From the NCBI RefSeq assembly GCF_026151205.1, contig NC_087083.1, forward strand, positions 11,656,944 to 11,720,943: 64,000 nucleotides of DNA. The letters are read 5' to 3'. The notes under the pieces were generated by a model that ran no database searches, was not told where the DNA came from, and was given only the letters and a program-made list of their open reading frames with translations. The position numbers and the translations under genes are program-made. Below, in pieces: positions 1-10,784 of the stretch (positions are counted from its first letter, which is position 1; each line of letters begins with the position of its first letter). The DNA is from Bolinopsis microptera (lineage: Eukaryota; Ctenophora; Tentaculata; Lobata; Bolinopsidae).

Positions 1-208
1 AAAGAAGGTGAAGAGATCTTATCTTCTTGAATTATATCGATTACATATTTTCGTTCTAAATAGACCGTGGAATTATTTTTACACTTCAGTTTATTCTTGA
101 CCGAGTTAGAAGTAACGATTAAAAAATAATTAGAATCGCATGAATTATTACAAATGTACACTGATGATCTACGCCCGTAATAATTTTAATCACTTATCAA
201 TTATTCAG
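1..208 (+). other. Intron of NEDD8
   Basis: AT-rich sequence ending in a good acceptor (ttattcag) just before the NEDD8 terminal exon. I see no coding potential in it. Confidence 0.7.
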
Positions 209-339
209 GTATTCCACCAGAGCAGCAGCGACTGATCTTCTCCGGCAAGCAGATGAACGATGAGAAGACAGCTAACGATTACAAAGTGAAGGGTGGCTCT
301 GTGTTGCATCTTGTACTCGCTCTCCGAGGAGGGATCTGA
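209..339 (+). CDS. NEDD8: NEDD8 ubiquitin-like modifier, last exon (5' part outside window)
   Basis: Terminal coding exon, entered in phase 1 after the acceptor ttattcag at 201-208. It encodes the C-terminal half of a ubiquitin fold, beginning (G)[20 protein letters not shown] and ending in LALRGG followed by one Ile and the stop. IPPx[18 protein letters not shown] and [14 protein letters not shown] are diagnostic of NEDD8 rather than ubiquitin (ALR instead of RLR before GG). Known role: conjugated through UBA3/NAE1 and UBE2M to cullins to activate cullin-RING ligases. The Ile after Gly-Gly would have to be removed by a NEDD8 hydrolase to expose the diglycine. Earlier exons lie left of the window. 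It is the first of four + strand housekeeping genes in tight succession. Confidence 0.95.
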
Positions 340-1196
340 TTGGTTCACGTGACTTTCCTGCCTTGTGATTGGTTGTGACCGACCGGGTGCTTTCTTGTGA
401 TTGGGCCATAGATATGTCATGTGACTGAACTCATGGGCTCTCACAGGTTGAAGTTGGTGATCATGAAAATTGCATAGTGTAAAAATGTTGAACAGTTCGA
501 ACATGACGACCGTCAATTTAGATCTTTGGGTTGTAGAGATCATATGAAAGAAACATTACAGCCACAAAATCATAAAACTACATGGTCATGGTGGTACGGT
601 TGAATTTAATTTTGGGAGAAAGTATAATCAGGAAATCAAACGCTGAATTGGGAAATAAATATTTGGGTTATTTATCTGGTAGTCTCATGTAGCATATTGG
701 ATAGTATTCTCAGCTAAACTGCCAGAACTCCAGAGCGTATCTGCAAAATCATGGGATCAGTATGAAATATCTTCATTCTGCTGGGGTTCCTCATGTTTGA
801 AAAGGATTTAATAAAATAACTGAGAGTCTGTTACAGTGACGTATTGTGTGAGATGAATATTTTACATTTGGAACACATTTGTTGTATTCCAGAACTGTTA
901 CAACTCCATTTGTGTAAATTTAATATGTTTGTAAATATTGTTTGTTGATTTGCTTTAAATAAATTTAAATTTCTCCAGATATATTGCAATTTGAGAATAT
1001 ATCACATTCATTTGTTTAAATCTGCTTCAACATTGATAATCTTGTAAATTGGATGTAGGAAATCGTTTAAATTTTTCTAGTTCTATTATGAATTAAATCT
1101 CTATTACTGTTATTTTTCAAATATAATTACGTAATATAATCGAGGATAAAATACCAAATTATAACAATCTCCACCGTTGTGTAGGCCGCATTAAGG
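340..1196 (+). other. NEDD8 3'UTR and spacer before eL20
   Basis: No exon recognised. An AATAAA at 958-963 is a plausible poly(A) signal for NEDD8. The spacer ends in an acceptor-like gtgtag at about 1177-1182, some 14 nt before the eL20 ATG. This could be a 5'UTR intron acceptor or a trans-splice acceptor. Confidence 0.45.
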
Positions 1197-2374
1197 ATGA
1201 AGTTCAAGTGCGCCGAACTGAAAGAATACGAGATTGTGGGCAAGCCACTCTCCAAGCTCAATGAGAAGACACCCATCTACAAGATGACCATCTTTGCTCC
1301 TGATGAGGTACAGTCTTTACTTACTTTACACTAAATAACTAACAACTAACTAACACTTTACACTAACTTTAACATTAAATTACATTATTACAATGGGGAA
1401 GTCATGTCAATTGAGAACAATCAGAAGATAATGCTTCCTTTTGCACCCCTTCAGTTGACCACTGTTTTTTCGTTCACTGATCCGTTAAACCTAGCAGACA
1501 CTAAATATTCGGCACTCAGCCACTCTGTACTCTGTAGCTAACATTACTTCGCCAGCAAATACTTAGTAATGTAATAGTGATCGCTGTAATCATGATAATG
1601 TACATTTAGCGATAATGTACATTTAGCTTACTTTGGCAACCACAATATCAATCAATAGATAATTTGATTATCCTGATAAGATGATTTTATCAATTCTTCT
1701 GCTAATTAATTACAAGATAACAAGCTTTTTTAACGTAATAAGATTCTTTCAAGTAATAAGATTCCCTCCTAGGTTGTCGCCAAATCTCGATTCTGGTACT
1801 TTCTGAGACAGTTGAAGAAAGTGAGGAAGGTTAACGGTGAAATCCTTAGACTTAGCCTGGTGAATATATTTACTGTGTATACACAATATACACTATGTAT
1901 ATACAATGATGTTATACTACATTCAAATACAGATTTCTCTATCACTGCTTTTAAAAAATCTATAATTTATAAACCCCTGTGATTATTCTTCTTTTGTAAA
2001 TCTGTCATAATCTCCACTTTCTGAACTCAGTCCAATTTCAGCGTAGCAACACCTCCCCCACAAAGATCAAGAACTTTGGTATCTGGGTAAGATACGACTC
2101 CCGATCAGGAAGTCACAACATGTACCGAGAGTACCGTGATGTTAGCCGAACAGGTGCCGTGACTCAGTGTTACCGTGATATGGCTGCCAGGCACAGGGCC
2201 AGGGCTCACAGTATCCAGATCATGAAGATTGAGAGCATCAAGGCTGGAGACACCAGAAGACCCCTGACCAAACAGATGCACGACAATAAAATAGAATTCC
2301 CCCTCCCTCACAGAGTTCTGAAGTACACCAAGAAATCATTGTTTGTTGCCAACAGGCCTAGCACCATGCAGTAA
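1197..2374 (+). CDS. RPL18A: 60S ribosomal protein eL20 (L18a), complete, 3 exons
   Basis: Exons 1197-1307, 1773-1859 and 2042-2374 are all joined in phase 0 and give 176 aa, the same length as human RPL18A. Family signatures are visible: EYEIVGKPL near the N-terminus, [16 protein letters not shown] in exon 2, and [44 protein letters not shown] and FPLPHRVL in exon 3. Role: structural protein of the large ribosomal subunit. The start ATG is the first in frame and is followed by [15 protein letters not shown]. Introns are 465 and 182 bp. No break or odd residue was seen. Confidence 0.97.
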
Positions 2375-2693
2375 CTTATTTTGAATTTTATCTATATGAT
2401 TTAGTTGTCTTATTGCTTACCATATCTAATATAATATGTATAATCGGAGAACTCCTCGTTGGAGTGTGGGATCAAATTTTATTTCAACGTCTGGCGCGGC
2501 TTTTCTAAATGCTAGCTAACTTCAACTTTTCGGCTCACTCCGATGTAAAGTGTCTTGTGCTAAGCATTTTCGAGATATATTTTCTTGCGCGCGTGGCGCG
2601 CACGCACGTTTGATTCGATACATTTTATATGGATTCGATCGGGGCTCTTCTTGAAATTACTCTCCAAAACCATAATAAAAAACTCTAATAGGT

Positions 2694-4879
2694 ATGGCTG
2701 ATACTGTGACACGGTCTTTCCTCAATACCCTAAGTTCTCCGAGCTTCTACAAAAGATCTCTGCTCATTTAACGGATGATTATTCGAGCAAACCTGTTAAA
2801 ACGAGCTATGAAAATTCGATGTCGGTCCTGAACCGAGAACGGAGGAACTTCCTCAAATCCAGACTAGTACAGGTCAGTAAACCTTCTAGAAGATCAAGTT
2901 TAATTGCTTTGGCTGAATTACCTTCTGTCTGCGAGGGAGTTAATTTGACCATTTAAGTCGACCAGACGTAAAGAATAGAAATTCAACGCTTGAATAATTA
3001 ATGGAGATCTGAATCTGAGCTGATTCGTTCAGAGTGATCTAAAATTGTCTGAGACGAATATGTCTTTGAAGCCAAAGACACATTCACCCCCAGCATTTTA
3101 GCCATTTCTTCCTTGAAAACTCCGCTCTAATTTAGAACGTCTGCGAAGAATACTCTACCGGTAGTGAAGATAACCACAAAATAGTTCGTGAAAGCATGGC
3201 AGCTGCCAAACTGAAGACTATGATAAACATTAACCACTGTGGACAGCGAGTCCAGCTGGGGAACATCAATGAGAAGGACCTGGACGTGTACTGTAAACCG
3301 GAGGAAGTTACGGTGAGTTGTAATTAGGAGTTTAAAGTCCCAATTAGTCAGACTGAGCAGGTTGAGCTGTAGTAATACACAGTTCTGAGGTGTTAAAACA
3401 TTTTCATTACTATCTTCAGTAACATCCAAGTTGTAATTAGTAGTAAAGTGAGAGATCTAGTCAGTGAGTGATCTTACAATCACGGGTATATCCATTTACT
3501 GACTATTCAAAGGGAATTTACCATCAAAAGCATCTTTTGAACGAAGAATCTGGAATCGAACTCTGGATCATTGAACTGATTTTGCTTTACGTCCGATTTC
3601 GAAATGTTTACCACGTCAACTTGCCAGGTGATTTTGAGACCGGTTATCGAGGAGCAGGTTGCGAGCTACAAACAAACTATCGATGATTTCTGTGGGGCAA
3701 CCGAACAAAGATCACCGAGTTCTATAATCCAGAACAACTGTTACTTACAATCCAGGGTTAGTCATAATAATACTGATAGGAGATCTAAAATAGAGCCTCA
3801 CACGTCATCCTCCGCTGAGTAGATTTCTTAGTTTATTATCACGATTATGGTTTTAGTCACTTCTTCGTTTCCAGATTGCGAATAACCTGCGTGAGATAGA
3901 GGCGAATCAGCTGTCGTATGTACAGAATGCAGGGAAAGCGCTCCGACTGTATGACAAGGTAAAATATACTGTCACTTAAATCATGAAGAATTTAGACCAG
4001 TGGCGTTACTATTTATCTTATCTTATCTTATCTTATGAGGATTCGTTGCGACGCAACAAGGCCATCGAATGAGTCGACCACCTTTGTTATTTTACTTCGG
4101 CATTACCTGCATTACAATGTAAACCAGCACTTTCAAGGAAGAGCTTTACAAGAAGCGAAGGATCGTTCCTAAGGCCAGCAACGGTTAAGGCACTATGCCA
4201 CACTTTCTTTGGCGCCCCAACAATTTTTTAAGATCCTACTATTGGTATCTGACAGAAGCATCCAAGTTGTGAATCCTCCATTAAACTGTGCAGGTGGCGA
4301 AACAGCGGACAACACCTGAGCAGAAGGAGAAACATCTGGAGCGGGTAACCAGTTTATCAGCAGCAGCCACTAAACTAAACCTTATGGTGGCTAACCTCGA
4401 GGCTAATATCTTATCAGATACTTATACCGCTGAAAATGGTATGTACTTCACTCGTTCTCTTCTCTGTAGGCTCAACTATTAATAATAGTAATATAGTCTC
4501 CATCCTGATATTGGTAAATAATAACACAGTTACTACGGTTGGATTTAGTAAATATGGGAGCAATGTCCAATTACAAGCTAGCTGTTTTCATACAATCATG
4601 AAAAAAGGTTAATAGTGTAGCTCTGTATAGTGTAAATGTTCACTAAAATCAACCCTGTCATGGTTCTGAACCGCTCATCCCACAGTAAGTGCATTGAAAG
4701 TGATACACGCGGAGATAGAAGCAAAGCAGCGCACTCTGGAAAAGGAGCGCAGTCACGCTCAGCACATGTTGGACGCGTACCTAGCACTCGGTGACGAGTT
4801 CACTTCACTCGTGGAATTGTATAGTGATCTCAGGAACTCTTTGGAGACGTATCAGTGGGCTCTGAGTATGAAGGAGTAA
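2694..4879 (+). CDS. HAUS4: HAUS augmin-like complex subunit 4 (5' end uncertain)
   Basis: Six exons: ~2702-2872, 3136-3312, 3628-3756, 3875-3958, 4294-4438, 4686-4879. Splice phases agree throughout (0,0,0,0,1), giving about 299 codons from 2702; human HAUS4 is about 363 aa. Recognition rests on the C-terminal half: NLEANILSDTYTAEN followed by a helical segment with LDAYLALGDEFTSLVELY and QWAL, matching the ILSDTYT, YEVLGEEF and RWAL motifs of HAUS4. The N-terminal exon has FPQYPKFSELL like the NPYFSKLL region. Role: augmin recruits gamma-tubulin complexes to spindle microtubules for branching nucleation; the protein is largely coiled coil. Oddity: ATG 2694 (MADTVTR) lies in a different frame from the HAUS4 reading, and a TGA at 2699-2701 closes the good frame upstream. 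So the start is missing, frameshifted or supplied by an unseen exon. Confidence 0.88.
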
Positions 4880-5232
4880 TGGGAATAGTTCAGTATAGTT
4901 AGTGTATAGTAGACTTGAATTGTTTGTAGTCGTTTGTAAATAGATTTAGTTTTACCAAGTTTTAAGTAGCCGGAACCTTAAATCGAGCACGACTTTCTTA
5001 AACTAATATGTGACGAATATTTGAATTTATTATTACATTTTCTTATTGTCATTTTACATGTATTGTTTGATATCACATATTGTAATATTTCAAACTAGAT
5101 TATCATTGGATTTTATAACTCTGTTGTTTAACCAAAATAACTATGCCAACGAAGTCTTAATCCAAATCATTTTCTTATGCAATTGCACTGAAACTGAAAT
5201 CCAAAAAAACTGAACTGTTAACTTCATTAGAA

Positions 5233-7206
5233 ATGGAGCAGCAAGACATCTCCTACCGCAAGTCAGATTACATAGAGACAGCTAACAACAACAAGGTCTC
5301 TCGCCAATCTGTACTGTGTGGCAGCCAGAACATTGTGTTAGGAGGTAATATTTTAGAGAAGAGCATGTTGTATTGCATGTGTAGTTGCAAATATTGTTTT
5401 TATAATTCTTCCCTAGCAATGTTATATCAGTGAGATCACCTTATCTTAATCCTGTTTTAGGGATATTTTATTTCAGCTTCCTATTTAGAATATGCAATGT
5501 ATTTTACATAAAGTTTTAACACTAAACAGGTTATTCAGGAAAAACGATAATACAGAACGAATGTATTATAAGAGGTGACCTAGCCAACGTTCGTTTTGGT
5601 CGTCAATGTGTTATAGGTGAGTTATAACTGAGTTATTACTGAGTTATCACTGAGTTATCACTGAGTTATTACTGAGTTATAACTGAGTTATAGGTGAGCT
5701 ATTAGGTGAGTTATTACTCGTTTATCTGAACTTTCCAGTGCTGTTTTGTTACTATTGGGGTTTGGTAGCGGTCACTGTTAGCTGTTCCTTTCTCTGCACT
5801 TTTATAAACTTGGATTAAAATAAAAACGTTTGATTGAAACCCACGCCCCCTCAGGAGCAAAGTCAGTGATAAGACCACCGTTTAAGAAGTTCACAAAAGG
5901 AGTAGCTTTCTTCCCCTTCCAGATGGGGGACCACGTAATGGTCGGAGAAGGCAGTATTGTTAACGCAGCAAGTATTGGCAGCTACGTTAACATTGGTGAG
6001 TATTGTTAACGCAGCAAGTATTGGCAGCTACGTTAACATTGGTGAGTATTGTTAACGCAGCAAGTATTGGCAGCTACGTTAACATTGGTGAGTATTGTTA
6101 ACGCAGCAAGTATTGGCAGCTACGTTAACATTGGTGAGTATTGTTAACGCAGCAAGTATTGGCAGCTACGTTAACATTGGTGAGTATTGTTAACGCAGCA
6201 AGTATTGGCAGCTACGTTAACATTGGTGAGTATTGTTAACGCAGCAAGTATTGGCAGCTACGTTAACATTGGTGAGTATTGTTAACGCAGCAAGTATTGG
6301 CAGCTACGTTAACATTGGTGAGTATTGTTAACGCAGCAAGTATTGGCAGCTACGTTAACATTAGTGAGTATTGTTAACGCAGCAAGTATTGGCAGCTACG
6401 TTAACATTAGTGAGTATTGTTAACGCAGCAAGTATTGGCAGCTACGTTAACATTGGTGAGTATTGTTAACGCAGCAAGTATTGGCAGCTACGTTAACATT
6501 GGTGAGTATTGTTAACGCAGCAAGTATTGGCAGCTACGTTAACATTAGTGAGTATTGTTAACGCAGCAAGTATTGGCAGCTACGTTAACATTGGTGAGTA
6601 TTGTTAACGCAGCAAGTATTGGCAGCTACGTTAACATTGGTGAGTATTGTTAACGCAGCAAGTATTGGCAGCTACGTTAACATTGGTGAGTTAGCTGCTT
6701 CATTGTCACTCAAAACTGCAATACAAACTAAAATGTTCGCTGTTTTTATTTAAAGCGTCTTTAGCTTACTAAAACTGGACAGTCTCCTCGTTTTGTCAGG
6801 TAAGAATGTGGTAATTGGTAGAAGAAGTTTTATAAAGGACTGCTCCGCTATCGCTGACAACTCTGTTCTGCCTCCTGAAACTGTTGTACCTCCCTTCACT
6901 TTATGGGCAGGTAAAACCCACTTTACTTTATATAGGCAGGTAGTTTATATTTTATTCTCTTTGTTTGTGGTAACTACTCTAGAGAGGCAGTTACTTTCAC
7001 TTTCTCTTCAATCATTTACGAAACGAACAAAAAGAAAGTTATTTTGTACAGTGAAAATTAAAGACCAAACCACAGATTTGTTAGTAAAACATGTTGTAAA
7101 ATGTTCAGGTAACCCAGCTAAGATAGTGGCGGAGCTACCGGAGTCTACACAGGACATCATGGTGGACTTAACACGCGGATATTTCCATCACTTTATAGGC
7201 CGATAA
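5233..7206 (+). CDS. DCTN5: Dynactin subunit 5 (p25), complete, 5 exons
   Basis: Exons 5233-5344, 5530-5616, 5855-5995, 6800-6910 and 7109-7206, all joined in phase 1, give 182 aa, the length of human DCTN5. Signatures: [57 protein letters not shown] and [12 protein letters not shown]. The fold is the left-handed parallel beta-helix (hexapeptide repeat) of the p25 family, part of the dynactin pointed-end complex that contacts cargo. The ATG is the first in frame and is followed by MEQQDISY. An acceptor-like cattag sits 2 nt before it. Oddity: the end of exon 3 with its 5' splice site is the seed of a 16-copy 46-bp tandem repeat that runs into intron 3. Only the first donor keeps the reading frame. 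Confidence 0.97.
5617..5715 (+). repeat. Degenerate ~12-bp tandem repeat at the DCTN5 exon 2 donor
   Basis: The intron starts gtgagttataactgagttatt and continues as imperfect repeats of gagttatNact. Near its end it again reads gttatag/gtgagct, a copy of the last exon bases plus donor, and then a third gtgag. The repeat thus appears seeded by the splice site itself. Confidence 0.7.
5953..6688 (+). repeat. 46-bp minisatellite, 16 copies, each with an exon end plus 5' splice site
   Basis: The unit begins agtattgttaacgcagcaag and ends in aacattg/gtg. The first copy includes the last 43 nt of DCTN5 exon 3 and its donor. Donors recur exactly every 46 bp, from 5996 to 6686. Copies 9, 10 and 13 carry A instead of G at the last exon position; otherwise the copies look identical. 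Reading past the first donor gives a TAA stop within 12 nt (GEYC then stop). Confidence 0.95.
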
Positions 7207-8139
7207 CTCCTCATCAGTGTGGATTTGCAGGATATTTAACTTGTTTCGTTCGTCGATGGAAAACTCCAATTTTAATAATTTGGCCGGTGCTCTGTTGGGT
7301 TGGGAACAAGAGCATAATTCTTAATTTCCAAAATTCCGGAATTTACTTGTGGAGCTGGAGAATAACTATGTCATGTCGTTAAAGATTTGTAAATAGTTAA
7401 TTTGTAATTATTAATTGTATGTATTATCTTGTACTTGTATTTAATCTTGCCTTCTTGATTGATTTTATGACACTTAATTATGCCAAAAAGGTTTCTAATA
7501 TTTGATGACGTGCAGTTCCATTTGTATACCGCCGAATCTGACAAAAGATACATGATTTTGAGGAGTTGAAAGATAAACTCCTCAAAATAATAAGACTCGT
7601 CCCCAGTTTTCACATAAGAGATACTGTTACATTGGGAATGGAATTAAAATATGGTGGATGATTTCCGAAGTATTTTTAGTTATTTTTTGTACAGATTTTT
7701 AATTCTATTTACCTTTAAACCAAAAAGTGTCCCCCTACTTGTTTACCCAGTGAATAACGATATTGGAACTAAATTACTGAAGCTTTACTGCAAAGTTTAC
7801 ACAGACAATGCTAAAAATTTGGAATCCGCTTCAAAAATACACCGATTTAGGTTACATCCATAGGGGGTCGTTCACATATTACGTAATCAGCCGACAGGGG
7901 GGATTTCCAAATGCTTACGGTTGATTACGGGGGGGGGGGGGGGGTTTGGTTGTTGATTACGTAATCCAAATTTTCTTTTTTACCCTCTAGAATAATAACA
8001 ATTTGACAATATTTTAATTCAAAGGTGCCTGGCGGGATATCATAACAATGATTTCGGCTCATCATGATCAGGGTAGCATGAAACGTAAAGAAAAATGACT
8101 TTCAGGGAAAATCGTCAAAGGGGTGGGGGGGGCTCAGGC
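7207..8139. other. Spacer after DCTN5, no gene seen
   Basis: Short ORFs on both strands have no recognisable motifs. It contains a G homopolymer (about 16 G near 7929-7945) and the 17-bp sequence tcgttcacatattacgt at 7868-7884, which recurs at 10140-10156. This suggests pieces of an interspersed repeat. Confidence 0.5.
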
Positions 8140-8143
8140 CAGT

Positions 8144-8175
8144 GTGAAACGACATTGGGGGTCAAGACGTGATAC
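8144..8175 (-). mobile_element. Fragment of the hAT-like MITE family (inverted orientation)
   Basis: About 32 bp (gtgaaacgacattggggg...gacgtgatac) matches the reverse complement of the left end of the copy at 62483-62515 with one mismatch. Only this end is present. Confidence 0.6.
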
Positions 8176-8425
8176 TGATACAAGTAATATTGCTAGGCTG
8201 TCAGGGGGGGGATTTGAAAATTGCTAAAATATTGTGTTTTGGAGCTTCACAATTTAAAAGATTTTAAAAAAGAGGTAAGAGGCTTGCGACTTTTGTTGTA
8301 AATGTATGCTGGTTCGGAAAAGGAAAAACTTGAGGTGACCCCACGCACCACGTGTTTAATCAGGTGATGCAGTCAGCCAGGTACGTGAAAGATCGTATAT
8401 CATAGAGATCGTATACAATTATGAT

Positions 8426-8520
8426 AGACTAGAGATTCGGCGGAATGACAGGCTGAGTGCCGCCCAGTAATATAAAGCGCATTTGGTTACAGCTAGTTAG
8501 GGTTAAGGTAAAACACTGTT
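8426..8520 (+). repeat. Dispersed repeat shared with the 61.5-64 kb array
   Basis: agattcggcggaatgacagg followed by ctgagtgccgcccagtaa is nearly the same as the segments at about 61927-61969 and 63208-63250. It is followed by telomere-like bases (gttagggttaagg ... ccttaaccctaac). Confidence 0.6.
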
Positions 8521-8642
8521 GTACTTGTACCTTAACCCTAACTCTTCAGTCGAATTTGAGTTTAACTGGTATGTCACGCAACCAAAACATTATTTTGTTA
8601 ATAACTCCGCAGAGGAGCAATTCTAGCCAACAAAATGTGTAT

Positions 8643-8698
8643 TTGTAGGTTTATAATCTACCAAGACGCGCGCCGAGTTGGACTCGTCGACGGTCTTG
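8643..8698 (+). repeat. Dispersed ~55-bp repeat, copy 1
   Basis: ttgtaggtttataatctacc followed by aagacgcgcgccgagttgg and actcgtcgacggtct. The reverse complement of 59999-60052 matches with about five differences, so the two copies lie in opposite orientation 51 kb apart. Confidence 0.7.
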
Positions 8699-9521
8699 AT
8701 AATATTGGAAACAATCAACCGTTACGGTTAAGTCTGTTGCTATTATAATACTAATAGAGCCTCACTCCTCTGTCCTCGTGATCTCGTTTTTCGTGATTCC
8801 TCCCGCTGCCTCTGCTTCTTTTTATCCCTACGTCCTTCTTCTCGGTCCCTCCATAGTCCACACTTTGTACTCGCTTTCCGGTTCCTCCATTGTCACAAGT
8901 GTGAAAATTTCCACCGGTCCTTAACTGTATTATAAGTTAACCGACATTTCGGTCTGTATTAAGTTACCTTGGCAATCCAAATTAATTTGCTTCATTACCA
9001 ATACACAATAATACTAGGCAGCTGTATCAGTGTATGCTACTGAAATAATGTCTCTCAGTTCCACGAACACGTACAACTTGTGATGTGGAACTGCAAGTGC
9101 AACTGCCAGAATGACTATACAACACCAGCGCGGGAGACCGGCCCCTACAATGCAATAAAAATTTCGTAGAATCGACCATCAACCTGAACCATGGCTTCAC
9201 GCTCTAAACAGGTCCCTGACGACTTCCTCTAGGCCTAGCTCTCTCAAATGAGGACAATTTAGCTGTGATAAAACTAAAAGCTCTAAAGTTATAAAGTACG
9301 TAAAATATTTTGCAGAGAGTATGTCATCAGTCATGTCCCTGTAAGAGTACAATGACGTTATAATTATAAACTGGGTTATTTGTGTTAAAAATGTTAAACA
9401 TCCGTCCCCACCAATGAATCGAAACCAGGTACGTGGAACGTTTAAAACGGTGCGTGTGGCGAATGGTTGACATGATGGTAGATCAATGTCTTGCACAACC
9501 TGAAAAAAACTAAAACTCCTT

Positions 9522-9632
9522 TGACTTTGTATCACGTTGTGACCCCCACGGTCGTTTTACTATGGTAGAGTTTCTACGATACAGGGGGAGCCGCGCGCAC
9601 TCGTGCACTTCGGGTTATACAACGTATGACAA
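9522..9632 (+). mobile_element. hAT-like MITE, copy 1 (~106-111 bp)
   Basis: The imperfect terminal inverted repeat is TTGTATCACGTTG at 9527-9539 against CAACGTATGACAA at 9620-9632. The core acgatacagggggagccgcg is shared with the copies at 12958 and 62478. The flanks AACTCCTT (9514-9521) and AACTCTTT (9633-9640) resemble an 8-bp target duplication with one mismatch. Confidence 0.75.
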
Positions 9633-9640
9633 AACTCTTT

Positions 9641-10784
9641 ACATTTTTTGGGGAGTTCAGTCAAGTTTGGTGTTTTATTTGGGAGCAATCCAAAAATTTC
9701 GCTAAAAATCTTTATGTGTAAGCATTGGCAGTGATTTCATTTTGAAAATCTATGATCCAGACGGTAAACGGTGTAACTTTTTAACAAAAGGACATATTCT
9801 TCTGGTGAGTAGACAAAACATTCCAATGATCCCCAACAATAGCACTTTTACCAGGCCATTAATCCATATTTACACTTTACAGATCACGCGCACGGCTTTA
9901 GATTCTAAAAGAATCACATCGTCACAACTATAGTGTTGTGACTTGTGAGTTGATTCACGATGTCAATCCAATTCGCATAGCTCGCCGATCTGCATATGTG
10001 GTTGCGAGAAAATGCGCGGCGCGGCCCAGTAGTGCATCGCGCTAAAAATCAGGCGGTATTTAATTTTAAAAATGATCAGAGTCAGAAAGTCATATTTCTT
10101 ATCAGTGACATTTGCTCTTTGATTATTATTTATTAGCGATCGTTCACATATTACGTCAGCAAGTTTTCGCCCATTTTTACCCCCTTTACTGAATTTTAAG
10201 ACGACATTTCCAGTATAGCTATAACGAGCTGGGAACTAAGTTAAATATTGAGATCATCAATAAATAAGCTAGATGACAGAAATAAACTGGGTTGCCCGCT
10301 AAAAGTAAACTGGTATGTGGTAGAGTTTAGACTTTCTGACACACTCACACAAAATTACTTGTGTATCCCTGGACATCTAATATAAGGACAATTCTATTAG
10401 TTAACTGTGACAGATAAAGATCAATTATCGGCTACTAATGGTTCCCATAACCATAAGTCTCCCCTGCTCACCGCCACTAGTTAATAAGTAGTGTTTATAC
10501 TATGTTTGTTTCTCGTTATCATGGTTACTGATGTTGACACTAACGAACTGGGGAGTACTTCATTAACATTAGTTAATTAACTAATTAACTAATTACCTAA
10601 TTAACTAATTAACATTAGTTTCGTAGACTTACTGGAGATTAAACTTATGAAACACATATTTTAAATATTATTTAATAATCACGTGGTACAATTTACATGC
10701 TTAATAAATCATTACCAATAATACATGTAAAGGAGGAGAGGCTTAAATTGTAAAACTATTACTATTACTATTAGTACTATTTAG
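9641..10784. other. Spacer, no gene seen
   Basis: AT-rich. It contains a short palindromic run of attaactaattaac-type repeats at about 10560-10620 and the 17-bp repeat copy at 10140-10156. No exon recognised. Confidence 0.5.

Noticed and set aside
3127-3429. 100-codon minus-strand ORF
   Set aside because: Antisense shadow of HAUS4 exon 2.
3628-3756. Frameshift within HAUS4 exon 3 (a second frame reads KITEFYNPEQ)
   Set aside because: The first frame is open throughout, and its phase 0 ends at both splice sites fit the neighbours exactly, so no frameshift is needed.
9197-9535. 112-codon minus-strand ORF as a gene
   Set aside because: No family recognised; it runs into the MITE at 9527 and lies among repeat fragments. 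It could be a decayed element but cannot be supported.
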